Shown here: piece by piece, positions 25,975-32,747 of the stretch
Position numbering within the stretch: the stretch's first letter is position 1
How the letters are laid out: each line of letters starts with the position of its first letter
Assembly: GCA_026196575.1 (NCBI GenBank)
Contig: JAPHSX010000035.1
Coordinates: 1 to 37,006, forward strand
DNA: 37,006 bases
Source: Gammaproteobacteria bacterium
Lineage (GTDB): Bacteria > Pseudomonadota > Gammaproteobacteria > Thiohalomonadales > Thiohalomonadaceae
Direction of reading: 5' to 3'
Made by a program: the position numbers and the translations under genes
Notes under the pieces: generated by a model
Told to the model about the DNA's origin: nothing
Seen by the model: only the letters and a program-made list of their open reading frames with translations
Database searches by the model: none

Positions 25975-26982
25975 CTAAACCTGCCCGAAGACCCGCGGAC
26001 GGGTGTAGTAGTCGAGGGTGGGGGCGACCATGTTCATCAGCAGCACGGCGAAGGCGACCCCGTCCGGGTAGCCGCCCCAGCTGCGGATGACGAACACCAG
26101 CACGCCTGCACCGGCGCCAAACAGCAGACGGCCGCGGTTGCTGGTGGCACCGCTCACCGGATCGGTGGCGATGAAGAAGGCGCCAAGCATGGCTCCGCCG
26201 GCGAAGAGGTGAAACAGCGGGCTGGCGTAGGCGCCGGGGTTGATGAGGTGAAAGAGGCCGGCAGTGACAAACAGGGTGCCGAGCATCGCCACCGGCACAT
26301 GCCAGCTGATCACCCGTTTGAACAGCAGCCACAGGCCGCCGAGCAGGATCATGCCGTTAACCAGCTCCCAGCCGCGCCCGCCGAGGTGACCGAATAGCTG
26401 GGTGGCCATGATTTGCTCCAGCGCCACCCCCATGTTGAGCCGGGTCTTGAGGGTGTCGAGGGGGGTGGCGCCGCTGAGGGTATCGAGGCCGCCGTCGCCA
26501 AGGATGGCACCGGCGCTCATCGCCAGGGTCACGCTGCCCTCGCGCAGCTCCGCCGGGGAGAGCCAGCTGGTCATCTCGCGGGGAAAGGAGATGAGCAGCA
26601 CCACATAGCCCACCATCGCCGGATTGAAGGGGTTGAAGCCGAGGCCGCCGTAGAGCTGTTTGGCGAAGATGATGGCGAAGGCAACCCCCACACTGGTGAG
26701 CCACCAGGGGGCGAGCGGTGGCAGGGCGAGGGCCAGCAGCAGTGCGGTGACCACGGCGCTGCCATCGAGCAGGGTGGGGACGATGGGGCGGGCGCGTAGC
26801 CACAGCACCAGCGCCTCGCTCAGCAGGGCGACGCTCGTGGCGATCGCTACCGTGAAGAGGATGCCGCCGCCGAAGAGCCAGGCGTGAACGCCCAGCGCGG
26901 GCAGTAGCGCCAGCATGACCTGGAGCATCACCTTGTTGAGCACGGCCGGGCCGTGCAGATGGGGTGAAGTGATAGTGGACAT
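25975..26982 (-). CDS. rnfD: Rnf complex subunit RnfD (membrane FMN protein)
   Basis: A 335-residue polytopic subunit homologous to NqrB and a candidate for the ion path. About nine or ten hydrophobic helices are visible. The covalent FMN motif is SGATPLDT, with T173 as the attachment site. FGGLGFNPFNP-type text appears as YGGLGFNPFNPAMVGYVVLL, and TDPVSGATSNRGRLLFG is the conserved C-terminal loop. The length is normal. It sits between rnfC (six bases upstream) and rnfG (three bases downstream). Confidence 0.95.
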   Translation of the reverse strand: MSTITSPHLHGPAVLNKVMLQVMLALLPALGVHAWLFGGGILFTVAIATSVALLSEALVLWLRARPIVPTLLDGSAVVTALLLALALPPLAPWWLTSVGVAFAIIFAKQLYGGLGFNPFNPAMVGYVVLLISFPREMTSWLSPAELREGSVTLAMSAGAILGDGGLDTLSGATPLDTLKTRLNMGVALEQIMATQLFGHLGGRGWELVNGMILLGGLWLLFKRVISWHVPVAMLGTLFVTAGLFHLINPGAYASPLFHLFAGGAMLGAFFIATDPVSGATSNRGRLLFGAGAGVLVFVIRSWGGYPDGVAFAVLLMNMVAPTLDYYTRPRVFGQV

Positions 26983-26988
26983 GGACGG

Positions 26989-28674
26989 CTACGTATCCTC
27001 TGTGCCGGGGCGTGCGTGATTTGCCCCCTCAACGGCAGGTTGTCTGTCGCCCTCCGCGGCGCGGGTGTCGGCGCGGCGCGCCTCTATCTCGTCGACCTTC
27101 CGCTGCTGCTCGGGGGTGAGGTTGTCGGTGTTCTTTGGTGCCACCTCGGCATTTTCCCGCTTCGCCTTGGCGCGCTCCATCGCTGCCTGGATGGCGGCCT
27201 TCTTGGTCTCTTCGTTGCCATCTTGCTGTACCGCCTGTGCCTTCGCCTTGTGGCGGGCGGCCTTCTCCGCCTTCTCGCGTTCCTTGCGGAACTCACGGAA
27301 CGCGTGGCGTTCACGGGCCAGGTCGGCGGCCTGACGCTCACGCTCCTGGCTCCAGATCTCGGTCTTGGCGTAGCGGTAGAATTGTACCAGCGGCAGCCTG
27401 GAGGGACAGACATAGGCGCAGCAGCCGCACTCGATGCAGTCAAACAGGCTGTAGTCCTGCACCTTGTCGAACTCCTTGGCACGGCTGTGCCAGTAGAGCT
27501 GTTGTGGCAGCAGCTGCGCCGGGCAGACCCGGGCACACTCGCCGCAACGGATGCAGGGCATGGCGGGGGCGGGGGGCGGCAGCTCGGCCTCACTGGCTAG
27601 CAGCAGACAGTTGCTGGTCTTGATGGTGGGTAGTCTGGTGTCGTGCAGGGCGAAGCCCATCATCGGCCCGCCCATCAGCAAGCGGTAGCGCCCCTGGGTG
27701 CCACCGGCCTGTTCCAGTAGCCAGTCGATGGGGGTGCCGATGCGCGTCTCGATATTTTGTGGTTGCCGTGCCCCTTGTCCGGTAATGGTGACGATGCGGC
27801 TGATCAGTGGCTCGCCCCGCTCTACCGCGCGATGCACCGCGGCGGCGGTGGTGACGTTGTGACACACCACCCCCACGTCGAGCGGCAGCCCCTGCGAGGG
27901 GACCTCCTTGCCGGTCAGCACCTTGATCAGCTGCCTCTCGCCGCCGGTGGGGTAGCGGGTCGGCACCAGCACCACCTCGATCTCCCGCTCGCCCATCTCG
28001 TCAAGGGCGCGGCGCAGGGCGGCGGCCGCCTCGGGTTTGTTGTCCTCGATGCCGATGAGGCAGTAGCGTGCCTGCAGCGCGTGGCGCATGATGCGCGCCC
28101 CCTTCACCACCTCCTGCGGGCGCTCGCGCATCAGCATGTCATCGCAGCTGATGTAGGGCTCGCACTCGGCACCGTTGAGGATCAGCGTCTCGATGGCGGT
28201 GCGCCCGCCGGGGTTGAGTTTGATGAAGCTGGGGAAACCGGCGCCGCCGAGGCCGACGATGCCGGCATCGCGAATGAGATTGCGAAGCTCGCCGTGGTCG
28301 AGCAGTTTGTAATCCGGGTGGGGCGTCAGCGCACACCACTCATCGGTGCCATCGGTGTCGATGACGATGCAGGGGGCGGTGAGGCCGGAGGGGTGGGGCA
28401 CGGCCCGCTCCTCGATGGCGACCACGGTGCCGGAGCTGCTGGCGTGGATGGCGGCACTCACATGGCCCTCGGGATGGGCCAGCAACTGCCCCTTGAGTAC
28501 CCGCTCGCCCACCGCTACCAGTGGCTTGGCCGGCAGGCCGATGTGTTGCTGCAGCGGCAGCACCAGTTGCGGGGGAGTGGCGGCGGTGCGGATCGGCTGC
28601 CCGGTGGAGAGTGCCTTGTGTCCCTCCAGATGCAGTCCGCCATGGAAGCGCCATAACGTGCGGTTGCCGCTCAT
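26989..28674 (-). CDS. rnfC: Rnf complex subunit RnfC (NADH/FMN and iron-sulfur subunit)
   Basis: A 561-residue peripheral subunit that binds NADH and FMN, related to Complex I NuoF and NqrA. The N-terminus [14 protein letters not shown] is typical. [16 protein letters not shown] is the nucleotide-binding loop, and [19 protein letters not shown] follows. Two [4Fe-4S] sites are at C374, C377, C380, C384 and C413, C416, C419, C423. From about 435 to the end there is a long charged Ala/Lys/Glu/Arg tail, probably helical, as in many gammaproteobacterial RnfC. The ATG at 28674 overlaps the rnfB stop (ATGA); the frame is open farther upstream but is inside rnfB. Confidence 0.95.
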   Translation of the reverse strand: MSGNRTLWRFHGGLHLEGHKALSTGQPIRTAATPPQLVLPLQQHIGLPAKPLVAVGERVLKGQLLAHPEGHVSAAIHASSSGTVVAIEERAVPHPSGLTAPCIVIDTDGTDEWCALTPHPDYKLLDHGELRNLIRDAGIVGLGGAGFPSFIKLNPGGRTAIETLILNGAECEPYISCDDMLMRERPQEVVKGARIMRHALQARYCLIGIEDNKPEAAAALRRALDEMGEREIEVVLVPTRYPTGGERQLIKVLTGKEVPSQGLPLDVGVVCHNVTTAAAVHRAVERGEPLISRIVTITGQGARQPQNIETRIGTPIDWLLEQAGGTQGRYRLLMGGPMMGFALHDTRLPTIKTSNCLLLASEAELPPPAPAMPCIRCGECARVCPAQLLPQQLYWHSRAKEFDKVQDYSLFDCIECGCCAYVCPSRLPLVQFYRYAKTEIWSQERERQAADLARERHAFREFRKEREKAEKAARHKAKAQAVQQDGNEETKKAAIQAAMERAKAKRENAEVAPKNTDNLTPEQQRKVDEIEARRADTRAAEGDRQPAVEGANHARPGTEDT

Positions 28675-29246
28675 GACGGCTGCGCCTCTGTGGTGGTGGT
28701 AGTGGCACCGGCATCCGTACTGGGGAAGGGCCACTTCCAGCTGGCCGGTTCGGCCGGCAGGGGCACCATTGCGATGCAGTCCACCGGGCAGGGCTCGACG
28801 CAGAGGGCACAGCCGGTACATTCCTTGGCGATCACGGTGTGCATCTGCTTGGCGGCGCCGAGGATCGCATCCACCGGGCAGGCCTGAATGCAGAGGGTGC
28901 AGCCGATGCAGAGCTGCTCGTCAATTACCGCCACGGTCCTGGGTCTCTCCTCGCCGACCTCCGCATCCAGCGGCTTGGGGTCGACGCCGAGCAGGTCGGC
29001 CAGCGCCAGGATCACCGTCTCGCCGCCGGGGGGGCAGCGGTTGATATCGGCCTCGCCGTTGGCAATGGCCTCGGCGTAGGGGCGGCAGCCGGGGAAGCCG
29101 CACTGGCCGCACTGGGTCTGTGGCAGGATGGCGTCGACCTTGTCAAGGATGGGGTCGGACTCCACCTTGAAGCGTACCGCGGCGTAGCCGAGCAACAGAC
29201 CGAAGGCGGCGGCCAGGGCCACCAGCGCCAGAATCGACGTCAGCAT
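28671..29246 (-). CDS. rnfB: Rnf complex subunit RnfB (iron-sulfur subunit)
   Basis: A 191-residue subunit with one N-terminal helix ([22 protein letters not shown]). A four-cysteine cluster site follows (C46, C49, C54, C71; [10 protein letters not shown]), then two ferredoxin motifs (C113, C116, C119, C123 and C143, C146, C149, C153). RnfB is the entry point for electrons from ferredoxin. The tail has a run of threonines. The ATG at 29246 overlaps the rnfA stop (TGATG); a GTG one codon upstream is also possible. Confidence 0.95.
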   Translation of the reverse strand: MLTSILALVALAAAFGLLLGYAAVRFKVESDPILDKVDAILPQTQCGQCGFPGCRPYAEAIANGEADINRCPPGGETVILALADLLGVDPKPLDAEVGEERPRTVAVIDEQLCIGCTLCIQACPVDAILGAAKQMHTVIAKECTGCALCVEPCPVDCIAMVPLPAEPASWKWPFPSTDAGATTTTTEAQPS

Positions 29247-29827
29247 CACCCCTTCACCAGTCCGGCAAAGCCCATGAAGGCCATCGACATCAGCCCGGCG
29301 GTGACCAGCGCAATGGCCGGGCCACGGAACACCACCGGCACATCGGCCACGGCAATGCGCTCGCGCATCGCGGCAAAGAGGATCAGCACCATCGAGAAAC
29401 CGGCGGCGGCGCCAAAGCCGTAGACTGCCGATTCGAGAAAGCCGTGTTCCGTCTGGGTGTTGAGCAGCGCCACCCCCAGCACCGCACAGTTGGTGGTGAT
29501 GAGTGGCAGGAAGATCCCCAGCACCTGATAGAGTAGCGGCGAGGTTTTGTGCACCACCATCTCGGTAAACTGCACCACCACCGCGATGACCAGGATAAAG
29601 GCGATGGTGCGCAGGAATTCCAGCCCCAGCGGCGCCAGCAGATACTCATTGACCAGATAGGAGCAGATGGAGGAGAGGGTGAGGACGAAGGTGGTGGCAA
29701 GCCCCATCCCGGTGGCGGTCTCCAGCTTGCGCGAGACCCCCATGAACGGGCACAACCCCAGAAACTTCACCAGGACGAAGTTGTTGACCAGCACGGTGCT
29801 GATGAGGATGAGGGCGTATTCGGCCAT
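29246..29827 (-). CDS. rnfA: Rnf complex subunit RnfA
   Basis: A 193-residue, six-helix membrane subunit, the same length as E. coli Rsx[33 protein letters not shown] is essentially the family consensus in its opening part, and [14 protein letters not shown] holds the second conserved cysteine. The start at 29827 (MAEYALILI) fits the family and has AAGGT just upstream; the frame extends 12 codons further without support. It is the first gene of rnfABCDGE, all overlapping or nearly so. The complex couples ferredoxin:NAD+ electron transfer to sodium or proton pumping, or drives ferredoxin reduction for SoxR, nitrogenase or carbon fixation. Confidence 0.95.
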   Translation of the reverse strand: MAEYALILISTVLVNNFVLVKFLGLCPFMGVSRKLETATGMGLATTFVLTLSSICSYLVNEYLLAPLGLEFLRTIAFILVIAVVVQFTEMVVHKTSPLLYQVLGIFLPLITTNCAVLGVALLNTQTEHGFLESAVYGFGAAAGFSMVLILFAAMRERIAVADVPVVFRGPAIALVTAGLMSMAFMGFAGLVKG

Positions 29828-29912
29828 AAATACCTTCATATCGGGGTTTTGCCGGGCCGGCAAAGTCTACCCAAGCCGTGGGAAACTACAAGCGGCGGGC
29901 GGTAGAGGCGTG

Positions 29913-29941
29913 ATTTTACAGGATAGGTAGGGTGATGACAC
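29913..29941 (-). promoter_or_regulatory. Probable rnf operon promoter
   Basis: On the minus strand, GTGTCA (29941-29936) and TAAAAT (29918-29913) are spaced by 17 bases. They resemble sigma-70 -35 and -10 boxes about 85 bases upstream of the rnfA start. Confidence 0.5.
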
Positions 29942-29997
29942 GGGATTTAAAGGGGCAGCAGGGCGAGAACGCACTACTTTTTATATGAAAATTACGC

Positions 29998-30095
29998 GGT
30001 GTAAGTGATTGATAGCAGGTTCGCCGTGAATACCTCCCTGCAGGCTCGACCGCCGCATCCCTGCGGCAGACGACCTGCTATCAACCACTTACACC
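29998..30095. repeat. 98-base palindromic element with 23-base terminal inverted repeats
   Basis: The ends 29998-30020 and 30073-30095 are inverted repeats with 22 of 23 bases matching (GGTGTAAGTG...). The 52-base middle contains a second short hairpin (GCCGCA/TGCGGC). No coding capacity. It looks like a MITE or REP-like dispersed element in the gap between rnfA and higB. The rest of that gap (29828-30190) holds the rnf promoter and the higBA control region. Confidence 0.7.
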
Positions 30096-30149
30096 ACATC
30101 CAGATATGAGTATGCGCTCACCCTGGGTCATCGCCCACCCTGCAACTAA

Positions 30150-30184
30150 TAACGTTTGACGTTAATAACGTGTTGCGCTACTAA
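30150..30184 (+). promoter_or_regulatory. higBA promoter with embedded operator palindrome
   Basis: A perfect inverted repeat TAACGT-TTG-ACGTTA (30150-30164) overlaps a good -35 TTGACG (30156-30161). A weaker -10 TACTAA lies 17 bases on (30179-30184). TAATAACGT is repeated just downstream. This suits autorepression by HigA. Confidence 0.55.
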
Positions 30185-30190
30185 TGGCGC

Positions 30191-30472
30191 ATGATAAGGA
30201 GCTTCAAATCCAGGGAAACGGAGCAGCTATTCCATCGTGAGGCCTCTCGCCGCTTGCCTGCAAATATCCAGCAGGTGGCGCTGCGTAAACTTCGCATGCT
30301 TGATGCTGCAACCATACTGGATGATTTGAGGATTCCCCCGGCCAACCGTCTGGAGGCATTGCGAGGTAATCGCAAAGGCCAACACAGCATACGCATCAAT
30401 AACCAATGGCGTATCTGTTTCAGCTGGAAAGACGGTAACGCCTACGACGTAGAAATTGTTGATTACCACTAG
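30191..30472 (+). CDS. higB: HigB/RelE-family toxin
   Basis: A 93-residue mRNA-interferase-type toxin. ETEQLFHREASRRLP at the N-terminus, the central LRMLDAATILDDLRIPPANRLEAL, and the C-terminal HSIRINNQWRICFSWKDGNAYDVEIVDYH match the HigB branch of the RelE/ParE superfamily, including the conserved R-x-N-x-Q-W-R-I strand. Such toxins cut mRNA at the ribosome. The gene precedes the antitoxin by nine bases, the toxin-first order characteristic of higBA. It sits in an accessory island beside integron-like genes, where such pairs are common stabilising elements. Confidence 0.92.
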   Translation: MIRSFKSRETEQLFHREASRRLPANIQQVALRKLRMLDAATILDDLRIPPANRLEALRGNRKGQHSIRINNQWRICFSWKDGNAYDVEIVDYH

Positions 30473-30481
30473 GAGTCAACC

Positions 30482-30781
30482 ATGGCAAAGAGAAAGCTCA
30501 ACCCCATACACCCCGGCGAGATCCTACTCGAAGAGTTTCTCAAGCCGATGGAGATCAGTCAGTACCGGCTGGCCAAGGATATCCATGTCCCGGCACGCCG
30601 CATCAATGAAATCGTGCATGGCAAGCGAGCCATCACGGCAGACACCGCACTGAGGCTGGCCCGTTACTTTGGCAACAGTGCAGAGTTCTGGAGTAATTTA
30701 CAGAGTGCCTATGAGCTGGATGTGGCGCGTCAGGAGATTGGTGGGAAGTTGGAGAAAGAGATTGAGCCGGTGGCGGCATGA
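30482..30781 (+). CDS. higA: HigA-family antitoxin
   Basis: A 99-residue Xre-type DNA-binding antitoxin. NPIHPGEILLEEFLKPMEIS is the family start. The helix-turn-helix lies at about 26-60 (QYRLAKDIHVPARRINEIVHGKR), and ADTALRLARYFGNSAEFWSNLQ is the conserved helix pair. It neutralises HigB and represses the operon, probably through the palindrome at 30150-30164. The ribosome site AGGAG lies at 30471-30475, overlapping the higB stop. The length is normal and nothing looks damaged. Confidence 0.93.
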   Translation: MAKRKLNPIHPGEILLEEFLKPMEISQYRLAKDIHVPARRINEIVHGKRAITADTALRLARYFGNSAEFWSNLQSAYELDVARQEIGGKLEKEIEPVAA

Positions 30782-30877
30782 AGGGATCTGGATTTGCTCT
30801 GAGCCACAGTGTTTATTTCCGTGTGTTTTTACACTGAGCCTAAATATCCTAAATATGGCTAAATAGACACCGCAAAA

Positions 30878-30909
30878 CCAAAAAGCGTAATGTCAAAACC
30901 TGACCCCTT
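30878..30909 (+). repeat. Direct copy of the island-flanking repeat
   Basis: The sequence begins CCAAAAAGCGTAATGTCAAA and ends in CCTGACCCCTT. It is a diverged direct copy of the repeat at 30947-30981, about 70 bases upstream of it, in the spacer after higA. The spacer 30782-30946 shows no gene. Confidence 0.75.
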
Positions 30910-30946
30910 TACGTGCTTTATCGATTTTGAATGGTTCTAAGGGGAT

Positions 30947-30981
30947 CGCCAAAAAGCGTAATGTCAAGACCTGGCCCCGTT
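30947..30981 (+). repeat. Left inverted repeat flanking the HNH-NYN island
   Basis: A 35-base sequence starting CGCCAAAAAGCGTAATGTCA and ending CTGGCCCCGTT. It matches the reverse complement of 32629-32662 at all but two substitutions and one single-base gap. It ends seven bases from the HNH stop codon. Confidence 0.8.
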
Positions 30982-30987
30982 CTCCTC

Positions 30988-31827
30988 CTATTTCTGGAAT
31001 CCCACACTGGTCGTTTCATCCCGCAACAAAATTACTTCATCGTCGTTTGGCGTTTCGGGAAAGTCAATTCTCGGGATCACGCCAAGGTCCAGGTCAATCT
31101 GTTCTAATTGATCTGGCCCGATACTTTTGTTCGGTACCAGCTGAGGTAAGTTAAGCGACACGTCGGCTGGGCGTTTCCATAGCACCCAGAATCCGAACGG
31201 TAAGAATTTCAGAATGTGGCCGAACAACACACCACGTCTTCCCAATGAAATCTTTGCGGAGTTCTTGACTACCACTTGCCTCCGCCCTGGGTAAATCCAG
31301 AAATAGATGTCTAGTTCTTCTGGAAGTGGTTCGTTCTCATTGAGAAAGTAATGACGGAGTGCGTTCGGGAATGGTGCGGATAGAAGACCACTCGTAGCCT
31401 CTTCCACTGCAGTCGCAGCCAGGACATGTCCAATAACCGACCTTGCTACCTTTTGCGGCCTGATAAACACTGAAACATGACGAGGAAGTACTATCCGCTT
31501 TTCTTTTGTTGACAGAGCGATATTAGTTGCTTCATTGGTTAACCGTACGAGTTCTGGATCGTACCTGGTTCCTAGCCTGTACGAGTTGCACCGCTCACAA
31601 AGAGTACGGAAATGCGCTCCACCCTGCGAAAAGGTCTTTGGCGCTTTTGAGTTTGGTACGACTCCTGTATGAAGTATTTGCAGCACGACGTCCCTGTTAT
31701 TGTTACAGCCCTCAGGGGGGACATGATCTCTTGTCAGCTTCCCATATTCACCACAGATCACGCAAAAGCCTTGCTCCGGTCCACGTGTAAGAACACGCTT
31801 AGCTAGTTGTCTGGAGAAATTTCCCAT
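30988..31827 (-). CDS. HNH-type zinc-binding protein (putative endonuclease)
   Basis: A 279-residue protein with an N-terminal treble-clef/HNH-like motif: C22-x2-C25, D34-H35 (GKLTRDHVPPEG) and C77-x2-C80 followed by N81 (LCERCN). The rest, about 85-279, has no motif I recognise; it includes ALRHYFLNENEPLPEELDIY and KFLPFGFWVLWKRP. HNH domains nick or cut DNA, and proteins of this layout are frequent in mobile and defence loci, but the target is unknown. Base composition is clearly more A/T-rich than the housekeeping genes. The ATG lies 13 bases after the end of an attC-like core, as expected for the next gene in a cassette array. Confidence 0.75.
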   Translation of the reverse strand: MGNFSRQLAKRVLTRGPEQGFCVICGEYGKLTRDHVPPEGCNNNRDVVLQILHTGVVPNSKAPKTFSQGGAHFRTLCERCNSYRLGTRYDPELVRLTNEATNIALSTKEKRIVLPRHVSVFIRPQKVARSVIGHVLAATAVEEATSGLLSAPFPNALRHYFLNENEPLPEELDIYFWIYPGRRQVVVKNSAKISLGRRGVLFGHILKFLPFGFWVLWKRPADVSLNLPQLVPNKSIGPDQLEQIDLDLGVIPRIDFPETPNDDEVILLRDETTSVGFQK

Positions 31828-31833
31828 TTTGCG

Positions 31834-31881
31834 TTCTAACGGCGCATTCAGCGGCTTGTCCGCTGCAATGCATTGTTACGC
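31834..31881 (-). other. attC-like integron recombination site
   Basis: Read on the minus strand: R'' box GCGTAAC (31881-31875), spacer AAT, arm GCATT-G-CAGCGG, loop ACAAG, arm CCGCTG-AATGC, spacer GCC, and R' core GTTAGAA (31840-31834). The arms pair over 11 bases with a single extrahelical G. That is the layout R''-L''-L'-R' with unpaired central spacers known for attC sites. The total of 48 bases is shorter than commonly described attC sites (about 57 and up). The NYN stop codon TAA lies inside R''. R'' is exactly complementary to the core GTTACGC at 32621-32615 ahead of the same gene. Confidence 0.75.
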
Positions 31882-32598
31882 GACATTTTTTGCCCTAATA
31901 TATATGTGCACATGCATAGAATCTTCCCCAAAGGTTCTTTCCTGAACTTCTAAATAATCCAGGTATCTCACCAACTTTCCGAGCTTATCGTATCCGTAAT
32001 TTCGTGGATCGAACGAAGGCGTGTTCTTATTGATATAGCTTCCAACTGCCGACAGCGGCGCCCAACCGTCATCCCTAGATACCGCATCTATTGCCGACAT
32101 GACAATCGCCTTTAGTTCAGGGTTCTTAGATTCATCAGATTTGTCCGACTCTTTAAGCTGGCGCAATATTTCTGTATATACAAACTTGTCACAAGCAGAA
32201 ACAAATGGCTCTGGAGTTTTCTTTTCGCCAAATCCATACACTACCAATCCGCTCTCCCGCAGTCTGTTTGCCAGCCGCGTAAAGTCGCTATCTGAGGATA
32301 CGAGGCAGAAGCCATCTAACTTACCTTCATGAAGCAGATCCATTGCATCAATAATCAAGGACGAATCTGTTGCATTTTTTCCTTGCGTATAGCTAAATTG
32401 CTGAACAGGTTGTATTGCATGTTTGTGTAGATGTGCCTTCCACCCTTTCAGATTGGTTGTCGTCCAATCACCATAAGCTCTTTTGACGCTTGCCACTCCA
32501 AGCTTTGAAATTTCCGCCAGCAACTCGGCACAAACTGATGCTTGTGCATTATCCGCATCTATGAGCACGGCCAGCTTATTGTTTCCATTTTCAGCCAT
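31876..32598 (-). CDS. NYN-domain (PIN-like) ribonuclease with C-terminal OST-HTH/LOTUS domain
   Basis: A 240-residue protein. The NYN nuclease fold spans about 8-145, with the acidic set D14 and D16 (VLIDADNA), D78 and D84 (ATDSSLIIDAMDLL) and D103/D105 (LVSSDSDFTRLANRLRESG); all appear intact. This group includes LabA/MARF1-type proteins. After a short charged linker (about 148-162) comes an OST-HTH-like domain (about 163-238; MSAIDAVSRDDGWAPLSAVGSYI, YGYDKLGKLVRYLDYLEV), thought to bind RNA. The predicted role is RNA cleavage, perhaps in stress or phage defence. The gene is A/T-rich for this genome. It is framed by integron cassette boundaries and lies upstream of the HNH gene on the same strand. 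Confidence 0.85.
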   Translation of the reverse strand: MAENGNNKLAVLIDADNAQASVCAELLAEISKLGVASVKRAYGDWTTTNLKGWKAHLHKHAIQPVQQFSYTQGKNATDSSLIIDAMDLLHEGKLDGFCLVSSDSDFTRLANRLRESGLVVYGFGEKKTPEPFVSACDKFVYTEILRQLKESDKSDESKNPELKAIVMSAIDAVSRDDGWAPLSAVGSYINKNTPSFDPRNYGYDKLGKLVRYLDYLEVQERTFGEDSMHVHIYIRAKNVA

Positions 32599-32614
32599 TT
32601 AGATACCCCTTGCT

Positions 32615-32621
32615 GCGTAAC
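32615..32621 (-). other. Integron cassette 5' core GTTACGC
   Basis: On the minus strand GTTACGC sits 17 bases before the NYN start codon. Recombination between its G and TT would define a cassette of 781 bases ending at 31840. The seven bases are the exact reverse complement of the R'' box GCGTAAC of the attC at the gene's 3' end, as expected when a circular cassette re-forms its own site. Confidence 0.6.
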
Positions 32622-32628
32622 GAACACA

Positions 32629-32662
32629 AACGGGGCCAAGTCTTGACATCACGCTTTTGGCG
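32629..32662 (-). repeat. Right inverted repeat flanking the HNH-NYN island
   Basis: A 34-base sequence, inverted relative to 30947-30981 and nearly identical to it. It lies just outside the NYN cassette core and ahead of the metG 3' end. Together the two copies bracket 1647 bases. The remaining gap to metG (32663-32747) shows nothing further. Confidence 0.8.
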
Positions 32663-32747
32663 TCACCTTAAAGCCCCTCATGGTGATGCTTATTGATTTC
32701 CAATTGGACACCGGGGGAACACGGTCGCTCCTTTCCCTTTCTGCCCG

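Noticed and set aside
30941-30990. A possible attC after the HNH gene (GGGG/CCCC pairing between the stop and CTTAGAAC)
   Set aside because: The pairing is only four bases, has no recognisable L boxes and overlaps the island-flanking repeat.
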